Part shown: positions 1 to 8,044 of the stretch, in pieces
Position numbering within the stretch: position 1 is the stretch's first letter
Layout of the letters: each line of letters starts with the position of its first letter
Origin: Flavobacteriaceae bacterium
GTDB taxonomy: Bacteria; Bacteroidota; Bacteroidia; Flavobacteriales; Flavobacteriaceae
DNA length: 64,000 nt
Assembly: GCA_030148025.1 (NCBI GenBank)
Contig: JASBUG010000009.1
Span: 124,001-188,000 of the forward strand
Direction of reading: 5' to 3'
Program-made: the position numbers and the translations under genes
The notes under the pieces: model-generated
The model's input: only the letters and a program-made list of their open reading frames with translations
What the model was told of the DNA's origin: nothing
Databases searched by the model: none

Positions 1-1
1 A

Positions 2-2110
2 GATGTAGATTGGATAATTGAAGTAGTTGTAGAGCGCTTAGATATTAAGAAAATTGTATTTGAAACGCTTGATAAACATAGAACTCCAGGAACTTTAATT
101 ACGTCTAACACATCTGGAATTCCTATCAAGTTTATGAGTGAAGGACGTAGCGAAGACTTCCAAAAGCACTTCTGCGGAACACACTTCTTTAACCCTGCAC
201 GTTACTTAAAATTATTCGAGATTATTCCAGGACCTAAAACATCTCAAGATGTGTTAGATTTCCTTAATGGATATGGTGAGCAATTCCTTGGAAAAACATC
301 AGTTGTTGCAAAAGATACACCTGCATTTATTGGAAATAGAATTGGAATCTTCGGAATTCAATCCTTATTCCATCAAGTAAAAGAATTAGGTTTAACTATT
401 GAAGAGGTAGATAAACTAACAGGTCCAGTAATAGGAAGACCAAAATCTGCAACCTTCAGAACTGTTGATGTCGTTGGTTTGGACACATTAGTACATGTAG
501 CTAACGGAATTTATGAAAACTGTCCAGATGATGAAGCTCATGAACTTTTCAAATTACCAGATTTCATCAATACTATGATGGAGAATAACTGGCTGGGAAG
601 TAAAACTGGTCAAGGGTTCTACAAGAAAACAGTGAATGAAGCTGGTAAAAAAGAAATTTTATCACTCGATCTAAACACTTTAGAATACCGTTCAAAGAAG
701 CGCGCTTCTTTTGCGACTTTAGAGCTTACAAAGTCAGTTGACAAAGTAATTGATCGTTTTAAAATTTTAGCTGACGGGAAAGATAAAGCAGGTGAATTCT
801 ACAGAAAGAATTTCGCCGCAATGTTTACATATGTATCAAACAGAATCCCTGAAATTACTGATGAATTATATAAAATAGATGATGCGATGAAAGCAGGATT
901 TGGTTGGGAGCATGGTCCTTTCCAAATCTGGGATGCTATTGGAGTTGAAAAAGGTATTGAAATTATGAAAGCTGAAGGATTAGAACCTGCAGCATGGGTA
1001 AATGAGATGCTAGCGTCAGGAAGTGCTTCTTTCTATACAGTTGAAAACGGAGCTACATTCTATTACGATATTCCTTCAAAACAACAAACTAAAAAACCAG
1101 GGCAAGATGCTTTCATTATTCTAGATAATATCAGAAAATCTAATGAAGTATTTAAAAATTCTGGAGTTGTTATTGAAGATCTTGGTGACGGAATCCTTAA
1201 CTGTGAATTCCAGTCTAAAATGAATACTATTGGTGGTGACGTTTTAGCTGGATTAAATAAAGCAGTAGACTTAGCAGAAAAAGATTTTGACGGTTTAGTT
1301 ATAGGAAATCAAGGAGCTAATTTCTCAGTTGGTGCCAATATTGGAATGATCTTTATGATGGCTGTAGAGCAAGAATATGATGAGTTGAATATGGCTATCA
1401 AATATTTCCAAGACACCATGATGCGCATGCGCTACTCGTCTATTCCAACTATTGCTGCTCCACATGGAATGGCACTTGGTGGTGGTTGTGAACTATCAAT
1501 GCATGCTGATAAAGTTGTAGCTGCTGCTGAGACTTATATTGGTTTAGTTGAATTTGGAGTTGGTGTAATCCCAGGTGGTGGAGGTTCTAAAGAAATGACT
1601 TTAAGGGCTTCAGATTTATTTAGGAAAGGTGACGTTGAGTTGAATGTACTTCAAGAATACTTCTTAACCATTGGTATGGCAAAAGTAGCTACCTCTGCTT
1701 ATGAGGCTTTCGATATGGGAGTACTTCAAAAAGGAAAAGATGTCGTCGTTGTAAATAAAGATCGTCAAATCGCTACTGCTAAAGCTCATGCAAGATTACT
1801 GGCAGATCAAGGTTATACAAAACCTCAACAACGCAAGGACATTAAAGTACTTGGTAAACAAGCTTTAGGTATGTTCTTAGTTGGTACAGATTCGATGCAA
1901 GCTGGAAACTATATAAGTGAACATGACAGAAAAATTGCCAACAAACTTGCTTATGTAATGGCTGGTGGTGATCTATCTGAAGCTACGCTAGTTAGTGAAC
2001 AATACTTATTAGATATTGAACGCGAAGCATTCTTAAGCTTATGTACAGAGCGTAAAACGTTAGAACGTATTCAACACATGTTAAAAACAGGTAAACCACT
2101 TCGCAACTAG
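2..2110 (+). CDS. fadN: 3-hydroxyacyl-CoA dehydrogenase / enoyl-CoA hydratase, 5' partial
   Basis: This is a bifunctional beta-oxidation enzyme that hydrates enoyl-CoA and oxidises 3-hydroxyacyl-CoA with NAD. The frame is open from base 2, so the gene begins before the window and the first ATG at 134 is internal. The visible part starts at the end of the NAD-binding fold, then shows the dehydrogenase motif HFFNP with the catalytic His and EIIPGPKT, then a second dehydrogenase C-terminal domain. The hydratase domain is at the C-terminus, with GGGCELSMH and VEFGVGVIPGGGG carrying the two active-site Glu. Dehydrogenase-then-hydratase order is that of Bacillus FadN, the reverse of E. coli FadB. 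It heads an operon with a thiolase and an acyl-CoA dehydrogenase, matching fadN-fadA-fadE. The stop codon lies in a 14-bp palindrome, CGCAACTAGTTGCG (2102-2115). Confidence 0.93.
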   Translation, partial: DVDWIIEVVVERLDIKKIVFETLDKHRTPGTLITSNTSGIPIKFMSEGRSEDFQKHFCGTHFFNPARYLKLFEIIPGPKTSQDVLDFLNGYGEQFLGKTSVVAKDTPAFIGNRIGIFGIQSLFHQVKELGLTIEEVDKLTGPVIGRPKSATFRTVDVVGLDTLVHVANGIYENCPDDEAHELFKLPDFINTMMENNWLGSKTGQGFYKKTVNEAGKKEILSLDLNTLEYRSKKRASFATLELTKSVDKVIDRFKILADGKDKAGEFYRKNFAAMFTYVSNRIPEITDELYKIDDAMKAGFGWEHGPFQIWDAIGVEKGIEIMKAEGLEPAAWVNEMLASGSASFYTVENGATFYYDIPSKQQTKKPGQDAFIILDNIRKSNEVFKNSGVVIEDLGDGILNCEFQSKMNTIGGDVLAGLNKAVDLAEKDFDGLVIGNQGANFSVGANIGMIFMMAVEQEYDELNMAIKYFQDTMMRMRYSSIPTIAAPHGMALGGGCELSMHADKVVAAAETYIGLVEFGVGVIPGGGGSKEMTLRASDLFRKGDVELNVLQEYFLTIGMAKVATSAYEAFDMGVLQKGKDVVVVNKDRQIATAKAHARLLADQGYTKPQQRKDIKVLGKQALGMFLVGTDSMQAGNYISEHDRKIANKLAYVMAGGDLSEATLVSEQYLLDIEREAFLSLCTERKTLERIQHMLKTGKPLRN

Positions 2111-2118
2111 TTGCGAAT

Positions 2119-2509
2119 AGTATTGAGATATTAGTATTAAGTAATTAGAAATGCACAAAGTAGAAGATTTAAAAATATGGCAGAAATCAATTGAGTTGAC
2201 TAAAGCTGTGTATCTACTTGTTTCAGACATGCCATCTAACGAAAAGTTTGGTCTAACATCTCAAATAAAACGAAGTGCTATTTCTATTCCTTCAAATATA
2301 GCAGAAGGAGCAGGAAGAAATTCACAAAAAGAGTTTAAGCACTTTTTAAGTATTGCAAATGGTTCAGTATGTGAATTACAAACGCAACTACTTTTAATTA
2401 TTGAATTAAACTTAATTAACAAAGATAAAGTACAACCGATTATTGAACTCTGTATTGAAATTCAAAAAATGAACTATAGTTTTCAGCATAAACTTTAAAT
2501 CTCAATACT
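2119..2509. repeat. Inverted repeat enclosing the four-helix-bundle gene
   Basis: The 11-bp arms AGTATTGAGAT (2119-2129) and ATCTCAATACT (2499-2509) are perfect reverse complements. They lie just upstream and just downstream of the small gene at 2151-2498. Further partial copies of the same word, CTCAATACT, follow at 2515-2532. In RNA the arms could pair and loop out the whole gene. This recalls 23S rRNA intervening sequences, which often carry a gene of this family and are bounded by a stem; that parallel is inference. Confidence 0.6.
2151..2498 (+). CDS. four helix bundle protein (23S rRNA IVS / S23-type)
   Basis: A 115-residue all-helical protein of the four-helix-bundle family first known from 23S rRNA intervening sequences and related to the Avd accessory protein of diversity-generating retroelements. 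It shows the family pattern: an N-terminal 'EDLKIWQKS' segment, then SQIKRSAISIPSNIAEGAGR around residues 38-57, then a hydrophobic helix with ELQTQLLLI. There are no catalytic motifs and no reverse transcriptase, and the locus is protein-coding, so it is neither an rRNA IVS nor a retroelement. It lies between fadN and fadA in the same direction and would be co-transcribed with them. Its bounding inverted repeat suggests it arrived as a unit. The molecular function is unknown. Confidence 0.85.
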   Translation: MHKVEDLKIWQKSIELTKAVYLLVSDMPSNEKFGLTSQIKRSAISIPSNIAEGAGRNSQKEFKHFLSIANGSVCELQTQLLLIIELNLINKDKVQPIIELCIEIQKMNYSFQHKL

Positions 2510-2538
2510 AAAACCTCAATACTCAATACTAAAAAAAT

Positions 2539-3729
2539 ATGAAAACAGCATATATAGTAAGTGGATATAGAACCGCAGTTGCTAAGGCACCTCGAGGTTT
2601 ATTCCGTTTTAAAAGACCAGATGAATTAGCTGCTGAAACTATTCAGCACATGATGAAAGATCTACCACAATTAGACAAATCTAGGATTGATGATGTTATT
2701 GTTGGTAATGCAATGCCTGAAGGAGCTCAAGGGTTAAACATGGCACGTTTTATTTCTTTAATAGGTTTAGATACAGTTGATGTACCAGGAGTAACCGTGA
2801 ATCGTTTTTGCTCATCAGGATTAGAAACTATTGCTATGGCTTCAGCAAAAATTCAAGCAGGTATGGCAGATTGCATTATCGCTGGTGGAACTGAAAGTAT
2901 GAGTGCTGTGCCTATGACAGGATTTAAAACCGACTTAAATTATGAAATAGCAAAGTCTGGGCATGAAGATTATTACTGGGGAATGGGAAATACAGCAGAA
3001 GCTGTGGCTAACCAATTCAAAGTATCTCGTGAAGATCAGGATGAGTTTGCTTATAACTCACATATGAAAGCTTTAAGAGCTTTAGCTGAAGATCGCTTTC
3101 AAGATCAGATCGTTCCTATAACAGTAGAGCAAACTTATATAGACAATAACGGTAAAAAAGCAACAAAATCATATACAGTAAATAAAGACGAAGGGCCTAG
3201 AAAAGGCACAAATAAAGAAGCCTTAGCTAAACTCCGTCCAGTATTTGCACAAGGAGGGAGTGTTACTGCTGGTAACTCATCTCAAATGAGTGATGGCGCT
3301 GCATTTGTTATGATTATGAGTGAAGAAATGGTTAAAGAATTAAACCTTGAACCTATAGCTCGCCTAGTAAATTATGCTGCTGCTGGTGTTGAGCCTCGTA
3401 TTATGGGAATTGGTCCAGTGAAAGCTATTCCAAAAGCTTTAAAACAAGCTGGATTACAACAAAACGACATCTCATTAATTGAACTAAATGAAGCCTTTGC
3501 TTCGCAATCACTAGCAGTTATGAGAGAATTAGACCTTAATCAAGATATCGTAAATGTAAATGGTGGAGCCATTGCACTAGGTCATCCTCTTGGATGCACA
3601 GGTGCTAAACTATCAGTACAGCTATTTGATGAAATGCGTAAGCAAAACATGAAAGGTAAATATGGTATGGTAACTATGTGTGTTGGTACCGGACAGGGTG
3701 CTGCAGGCATTTTTGAATTTTTAAACTAA
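2539..3729 (+). CDS. fadA: acetyl-CoA C-acyltransferase (thiolase)
   Basis: Thiolase catalysing the last step of beta-oxidation, cleaving 3-ketoacyl-CoA with CoA to give acetyl-CoA and a shortened acyl-CoA. At 396 residues it is full length. The nucleophilic Cys is C91 in NRFCSSGLE. The C-terminal catalytic His is about H349 in GGAIALGHPLGCTG, and the second Cys is C381 in CVGTGQG. The start is the ATG shortly after the repeat-rich spacer that follows the four-helix-bundle gene. It is the second fad gene of the operon, 25 bp before the acyl-CoA dehydrogenase. An acetoacetyl-CoA thiolase role cannot be excluded, but the operon context favours fatty-acid degradation. Confidence 0.93.
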   Translation: MKTAYIVSGYRTAVAKAPRGLFRFKRPDELAAETIQHMMKDLPQLDKSRIDDVIVGNAMPEGAQGLNMARFISLIGLDTVDVPGVTVNRFCSSGLETIAMASAKIQAGMADCIIAGGTESMSAVPMTGFKTDLNYEIAKSGHEDYYWGMGNTAEAVANQFKVSREDQDEFAYNSHMKALRALAEDRFQDQIVPITVEQTYIDNNGKKATKSYTVNKDEGPRKGTNKEALAKLRPVFAQGGSVTAGNSSQMSDGAAFVMIMSEEMVKELNLEPIARLVNYAAAGVEPRIMGIGPVKAIPKALKQAGLQQNDISLIELNEAFASQSLAVMRELDLNQDIVNVNGGAIALGHPLGCTGAKLSVQLFDEMRKQNMKGKYGMVTMCVGTGQGAAGIFEFLN

Positions 3730-3753
3730 AAAGAATACCCAAAGTAAAATATT

Positions 3754-5556
3754 ATGGAAGCAACAGAACGAGAATTATTAAGAGGTGGACAGTTTCTAGT
3801 AAAAGAAACGCATTGCGACGATGTATTTACTCCTGAAGATTTTTCAGAAGAACAACGTATGATGAAAGAAGCTGTGATGGAGTTTAACGATAGAGAAATC
3901 ATTCCAAATAAAGATAGGTTTGAAGCTAAAGATTATGCTCTTACAGAAGAATGCATGAAGAAAGCTGGAGAATTAGGCTTCTTAGGTGTAGCAGTACCTG
4001 AAGCTTATGGCGGATTAGAAATGGGATTCATTTCTACAATGATTGTTTGCGATTATATTTCTAGTGGAACAGGTTCATTTAGTACAGCGTTTGGAGCACA
4101 TACAGGTATTGGAACAATGCCAATCACTCTTTATGGAACTGAAGAGCAAAAACTTAAATACGTACCAAAATTAGCTACTGGAGAATGGTTTGGAGCATAC
4201 TGTTTAACAGAGCCTGGAGCTGGTAGTGATGCTAACTCAGGTAAAACAACAGCAACACTTTCAGAAGATGGAAAATCGTATAAGATCAACGGACAAAAAA
4301 TGTGGATCTCTAATGCAGGTTTCTGTAAGTTGTTTATTGTTTTTGCAAGAATTGAAGATGATAAAAACATAACTGGTTTTATCGTAGAGAACGACCCTAA
4401 TAATGGTATTACTTTAGGTGAAGAAGAACACAAATTAGGTATTCGTGCTTCGTCAACACGTCAAGTATTTTTTAACGACTGTGTGGTTCCTGTAGAAAAT
4501 ATGCTATCTGAAAGAGGTAACGGATTTAAAATTGCTATGAACGCCTTAAATGTTGGGCGTATCAAGCTAGCTGCAGCCTGTTTAGATTCGCAACGTCGTA
4601 TTACTAGTTATGCTGTAGATTATGCAAATGCTCGTAAACAATTTAAAACTCCTATATCTCAATTTGGAGCTATAAAAGCTAAAATTGCTGAAATGGCTAC
4701 CAATACTTATGCTGGAGAATCTGCAAGCTATAGAGCTGCAAAAAATATTGAAGATAGAATTGCTTTAAGAATAGCAGCCGGTAACTCACATCAGGAAGCA
4801 GAGCTTAAAGGTGTTGAAGAGTATGCTATTGAATGTTCAATTTTAAAAGTAGCAGTATCTGAAGATGTGCAGAATTGTGCTGACGAAGGGATTCAAATTT
4901 TTGGAGGTATGGGATTCTCTGAAGAAACACCAATGGAATCGGCATGGAGAGATGCTCGTATTGCCAGAATTTATGAAGGAACCAATGAGATAAATCGCAT
5001 GCTATCGGTTGGTATGTTAATTAAGAAAGCTATGAAAGGACATGTTGATCTATTAGGCCCAGCAATGGCTGTGCAAGATGAATTAATGGGGATCCCTTCA
5101 TTTGACACACCTGATTATTCAGAGTTATTCTCTGAAGAAAAAGAAATGATAGCAAAACTTAAAAAAGTGTTTTTAATGGTAGCTGGAGCTGGTGTTCAAA
5201 AGTTTGGTCCACAACTAGAAGAACATCAACAACTATTAATGGCAGCTTCAAATATTTTAATTGAGATCTATATGGCCGAATCGGCTATTTTAAGAACTGA
5301 GAAGAACGTAAAACGTTTTGGTGAAGATGCTCAAAAAGAACAAATAGCTATGGCTCAATTGTATTTATATAATGCCGTTGATATTGTTATTAAAAATGGA
5401 AAAGAAGGTATTGTGTCCTTTGCTGAAGGAGACGAACAACGTATGATGCTTATGGGACTTAAGCGTTTTACTAAATACACCAATCAGCCAAATGTAGTTG
5501 CATTACGCACTATGATTGCTGATAAAGTCTCGGACGAAAACAAATATTGTTTTTAA
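3754..5556 (+). CDS. fadE: acyl-CoA dehydrogenase
   Basis: FAD-dependent acyl-CoA dehydrogenase, the first step of beta-oxidation. The N-terminal helical domain (about 25-140), middle beta domain with CLTEPGAGSDA (about 150-160), and C-terminal helical domain (about 255-410) are all present. The catalytic Glu lies in ARIYEGTNEINRM at about residue 416. A further C-terminal extension of about 170 residues makes it 600 residues long, as in the VLCAD/FadE class that acts on long chains. It completes the fadN-fadA-fadE operon and is followed directly by a hairpin terminator. The electron acceptor, usually ETF, is not encoded in the window. Confidence 0.93.
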   Translation: MEATERELLRGGQFLVKETHCDDVFTPEDFSEEQRMMKEAVMEFNDREIIPNKDRFEAKDYALTEECMKKAGELGFLGVAVPEAYGGLEMGFISTMIVCDYISSGTGSFSTAFGAHTGIGTMPITLYGTEEQKLKYVPKLATGEWFGAYCLTEPGAGSDANSGKTTATLSEDGKSYKINGQKMWISNAGFCKLFIVFARIEDDKNITGFIVENDPNNGITLGEEEHKLGIRASSTRQVFFNDCVVPVENMLSERGNGFKIAMNALNVGRIKLAAACLDSQRRITSYAVDYANARKQFKTPISQFGAIKAKIAEMATNTYAGESASYRAAKNIEDRIALRIAAGNSHQEAELKGVEEYAIECSILKVAVSEDVQNCADEGIQIFGGMGFSEETPMESAWRDARIARIYEGTNEINRMLSVGMLIKKAMKGHVDLLGPAMAVQDELMGIPSFDTPDYSELFSEEKEMIAKLKKVFLMVAGAGVQKFGPQLEEHQQLLMAASNILIEIYMAESAILRTEKNVKRFGEDAQKEQIAMAQLYLYNAVDIVIKNGKEGIVSFAEGDEQRMMLMGLKRFTKYTNQPNVVALRTMIADKVSDENKYCF

Positions 5557-5573
5557 ATTTAGTTAGTTAGAAA

Positions 5574-5605
5574 AAAAGCCTCGAAATATCTCGAGGCTTT
5601 TTTTA
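5574..5605. terminator. Bidirectional intrinsic terminator after fadE
   Basis: The stem AAAGCCTCGA / TCGAGGCTTT with a short AT-rich loop is followed by a U run on the plus strand and preceded by an A run that serves the minus strand. It lies between the convergent fadE and the metallopeptidase gene and can serve both. Nearly the same hairpin recurs at 6739-6770. Confidence 0.88.
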
Positions 5606-5618
5606 TTTATTAGTTCTA

Positions 5619-6590
5619 TTAATTATTTGGCCATTGTCCCCAATTACTACAGTGCCCTGCATTATCGGTAGCTCCAATAGTCGTTTGTACACCAGTATAA
5701 CCAGCATTCATAACTGCTCTCGGAGCAAAATGGAATTTCCCATTACCATTGCTTCTAAACAATTTTCCAAAGTGTCCTTGACTTAATCCATGTCCAGCTT
5801 CATGAAGCGCAACAGTTTCAACATCTATATTACTTCCTATAGCCCAAAAGAAACTATCATTATAATAAATGTCACGGAAAGCAACATCTGCCTTTCCATT
5901 ATTATCAATATCTGTAGGATCTCCACTTCCGTCAATCCACCAAAAAGTAAAGGTTACTCCTAAAACATTGCTTCCTGGACCGAAGATAGCGTCTGTAACT
6001 GTAGTATTAAATCCAGAGTGCATTAGATCAGTAAATACAAATGCTCCATGTGCTCCTCCAGTTACTAGAGCTTCTACATAACCAAGATCAAAAGGACTTG
6101 ATCCTAAATTATTTAAAACTAAACCGCTAGAACATGTAACATTATCCCATGTGGTCATAGCATTTAAGATAGCGCCATCTGTCTGAGCTTGTGTCAATCC
6201 ACTCGACGTAGCACCTTCAGTTCCATCTCTTGCATACGCTATATCTGTAAATCCGCCTCTTCGTATATCACCGGGAACAAAATCGTGTCCTAACTGCTTA
6301 TTTCCTCTATTGTTAAAAAAAACAGTATTACCTGCACCATCGGCTCCATAATATTCCACAACTCCTAGCTCAATTCCGGATCCAGAGATAGACTCATTTA
6401 TAGCGGCCATCCATGACTCGACGTCTGCACCTCTCCCACTGTTAATAATATTTACATCTATATCAGCTAAACTTCTATTTATTCTTTTATCAAATTCATT
6501 CGACAGGTTATCTGTGTTATCAGAATCCTTATTACAAGCAAATAACAGCGTTACCATAAACGCCAATAAAATTGGTTTTAGATTTTTCAT
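5619..6590 (-). CDS. secreted lipoprotein zinc metallopeptidase (metzincin-like)
   Basis: A 323-residue exported lipoprotein: the signal peptide ends in LLFACNKD, a lipobox with Cys at residue 19. The zinc motif HEAGHGLSQGH gives ligands H263, H267 and H273 with catalytic E264. It is followed by an AVMNAGYTG segment with M294 that fits the Met-turn of metzincins, and the match is closest to matrixin-like (M10-type) enzymes. It probably hydrolyses proteins or peptides at the cell surface or in the periplasm; the substrate is unknown. It is a single-gene unit between two almost identical terminators. Its upstream region contains the palindrome ACTCAATTTGAGT. Confidence 0.8.
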   Translation of the reverse strand: MKNLKPILLAFMVTLLFACNKDSDNTDNLSNEFDKRINRSLADIDVNIINSGRGADVESWMAAINESISGSGIELGVVEYYGADGAGNTVFFNNRGNKQLGHDFVPGDIRRGGFTDIAYARDGTEGATSSGLTQAQTDGAILNAMTTWDNVTCSSGLVLNNLGSSPFDLGYVEALVTGGAHGAFVFTDLMHSGFNTTVTDAIFGPGSNVLGVTFTFWWIDGSGDPTDIDNNGKADVAFRDIYYNDSFFWAIGSNIDVETVALHEAGHGLSQGHFGKLFRSNGNGKFHFAPRAVMNAGYTGVQTTIGATDNAGHCSNWGQWPNN

Positions 6591-6650
6591 TTTTTCGTGT
6601 TTTTAGTTAATAGCTATGTAAAGCTCACAAACATTATCTATCAATACAAT

Positions 6651-6688
6651 ACTCAATTTGAGTAATTTGAGGGTTTTTACTCAAAAAA
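6651..6688 (-). promoter_or_regulatory. Palindrome and repeated CTCAAATT words upstream of the metallopeptidase
   Basis: ACTCAATTTGAGT (6651-6663) is a palindrome around one central base. Read on the minus strand, CTCAAATT occurs twice in tandem (9-bp period) beside it, and ACTCAAA occurs again near 6679. The cluster is 60-90 bp upstream of the minus-strand start at 6590, a plausible operator position. The binding protein is unknown. Confidence 0.35.
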
Positions 6689-6738
6689 ACATAGGTTTCT
6701 AAAGCACATTACTAAAAACATTGAAATCTTTATGACAT

Positions 6739-6770
6739 AAAAAAGCCTCGAAAATCTCGAGGCTTTTTTT
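6739..6770. terminator. Intrinsic terminator of the M14 peptidase operon
   Basis: Hairpin AAAGCCTCGA / TCTCGAGGCTTT flanked by an A run and a U run, just downstream of the minus-strand stop at 6785. It is nearly identical to the terminator at 5574-5605, including stem sequence and both runs. Confidence 0.87.
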
Positions 6771-6784
6771 ATTAATAATCTATT

Positions 6785-8026
6785 TTATAATTCCAACAAA
6801 TAATTCATCATAGCTTGAGCTGAAACCTTGCCTTTAGTTTTAATAAAATCTCTAGGCGTATCATCACCAATTTCATAAGTGATACCTGTTGCTCCAAATT
6901 GCCTGTTAAACCAAGCACTAGACGTTGGTCTTTCATTTTTTCCTGGACTATCGTTAATAGTTTCTAAATTTAAAGCAATTCTGATTTTTTCTAACCAAGC
7001 ATCTTTAAATTCAGGAATTTTTCGTTCAATAATTTTATGAGGTGTATAATACACGTCTTGATATGTACTATGAAAATCTAATCCTAAAAGAACATCATTC
7101 CTTTGCTTATTGGTTTCTTTAACCATATGTTTTGTTATCTGAGCTATTTCTGGTTGATTATAAACGCTCCAATCTCTGTTCATATCTATACCTCCAGTAT
7201 TATGCCTATAATGACCAAGGTCCACACCATCTGGATTTAATAATGGATAAACCAAAACGCGATATTTATCTAAAAATCCATTATTCTTACCTTCATCTAT
7301 AATGGTTTCTACAAACGATTTCATAGCTAAAAACCCTGTCACTTCTGGTGGATGTTGCCTACTAATAATTATTACTGTTGGTTTCTTTTTAGAAGAGCCA
7401 TTAGTAATATTCATAAAAAACAAAGGTCTTCCCAAAACACTTTTCCCAATAGTATCTAATGACACCGAATTACCTTGAAGTGCACTAGCCCAAGCTTCTA
7501 CTCTTTTTGTATCCTGAATTTCTTGCGCTGCAACCCACAATGTATCTTGTGTTACATGCAGTTTTAAAAGAGCATCTTTTTGTTCATCTAGCCAAATTTT
7601 AGTTGAATCTAAGGCATTCCAATTTTCTCCGTCGTAACTTAATTTTGGATTGTAACGATGCTTATACTTTTCAGGATAATGCAGTTTTACATATATGTCT
7701 TTAGTTTGGTTAGACCACAACTTGAATGCATACCACGGACTCGGATTTATTGGTGTGTTTTCTGGGGTTATAGTTGCTAGAAAAGTACTATCGTTCAACT
7801 TTTCAAAATTATTTAAACGCGCAGCTGGAAACTTGTTTGTAACATGAATACCATCAATAGAATATAGTTTCTTCTGTTGGTACTGAATTGCTTTGGTTTC
7901 TGTATTAACTGGTTTAACATATTTGTGAGTTCTTAATGATCTTCCGCAGGATACAAAGATGAATGTACAGCATAGTGCTATACAGTATCTTAAGGTATCA
8001 TTTTTAATTTTCAAATTTTTCAACAT
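6785..8026 (-). CDS. M14 family zinc carboxypeptidase, lipoprotein
   Basis: A 413-residue exported zinc carboxypeptidase. The N-terminal segment reaches a lipobox-like FVSCGRS near residue 27, followed by a beta-rich N-terminal domain (about 50-190). The peptidase domain carries the M14 zinc ligands H225 and E228 in QHPPE and H319 in LDFHS. It also has the substrate-binding region GIDMNRDW (N283, R284) and the general-base Glu E385 in ITYEIGD. It should trim C-terminal residues from peptides, or amide bonds of cell-wall peptides, outside the cytoplasm. It lies 18 bp downstream of the FAD oxidoreductase gene, probably in one operon. Confidence 0.88.
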   Translation of the reverse strand: MLKNLKIKNDTLRYCIALCCTFIFVSCGRSLRTHKYVKPVNTETKAIQYQQKKLYSIDGIHVTNKFPAARLNNFEKLNDSTFLATITPENTPINPSPWYAFKLWSNQTKDIYVKLHYPEKYKHRYNPKLSYDGENWNALDSTKIWLDEQKDALLKLHVTQDTLWVAAQEIQDTKRVEAWASALQGNSVSLDTIGKSVLGRPLFFMNITNGSSKKKPTVIIISRQHPPEVTGFLAMKSFVETIIDEGKNNGFLDKYRVLVYPLLNPDGVDLGHYRHNTGGIDMNRDWSVYNQPEIAQITKHMVKETNKQRNDVLLGLDFHSTYQDVYYTPHKIIERKIPEFKDAWLEKIRIALNLETINDSPGKNERPTSSAWFNRQFGATGITYEIGDDTPRDFIKTKGKVSAQAMMNYLLEL

Positions 8027-8044
8027 TTAATGGTTTATTAGTTC

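Noticed and set aside
2151-2498. Four-helix-bundle gene as part of a diversity-generating retroelement
   Set aside because: No reverse transcriptase and no template/variable repeat pair are present nearby.
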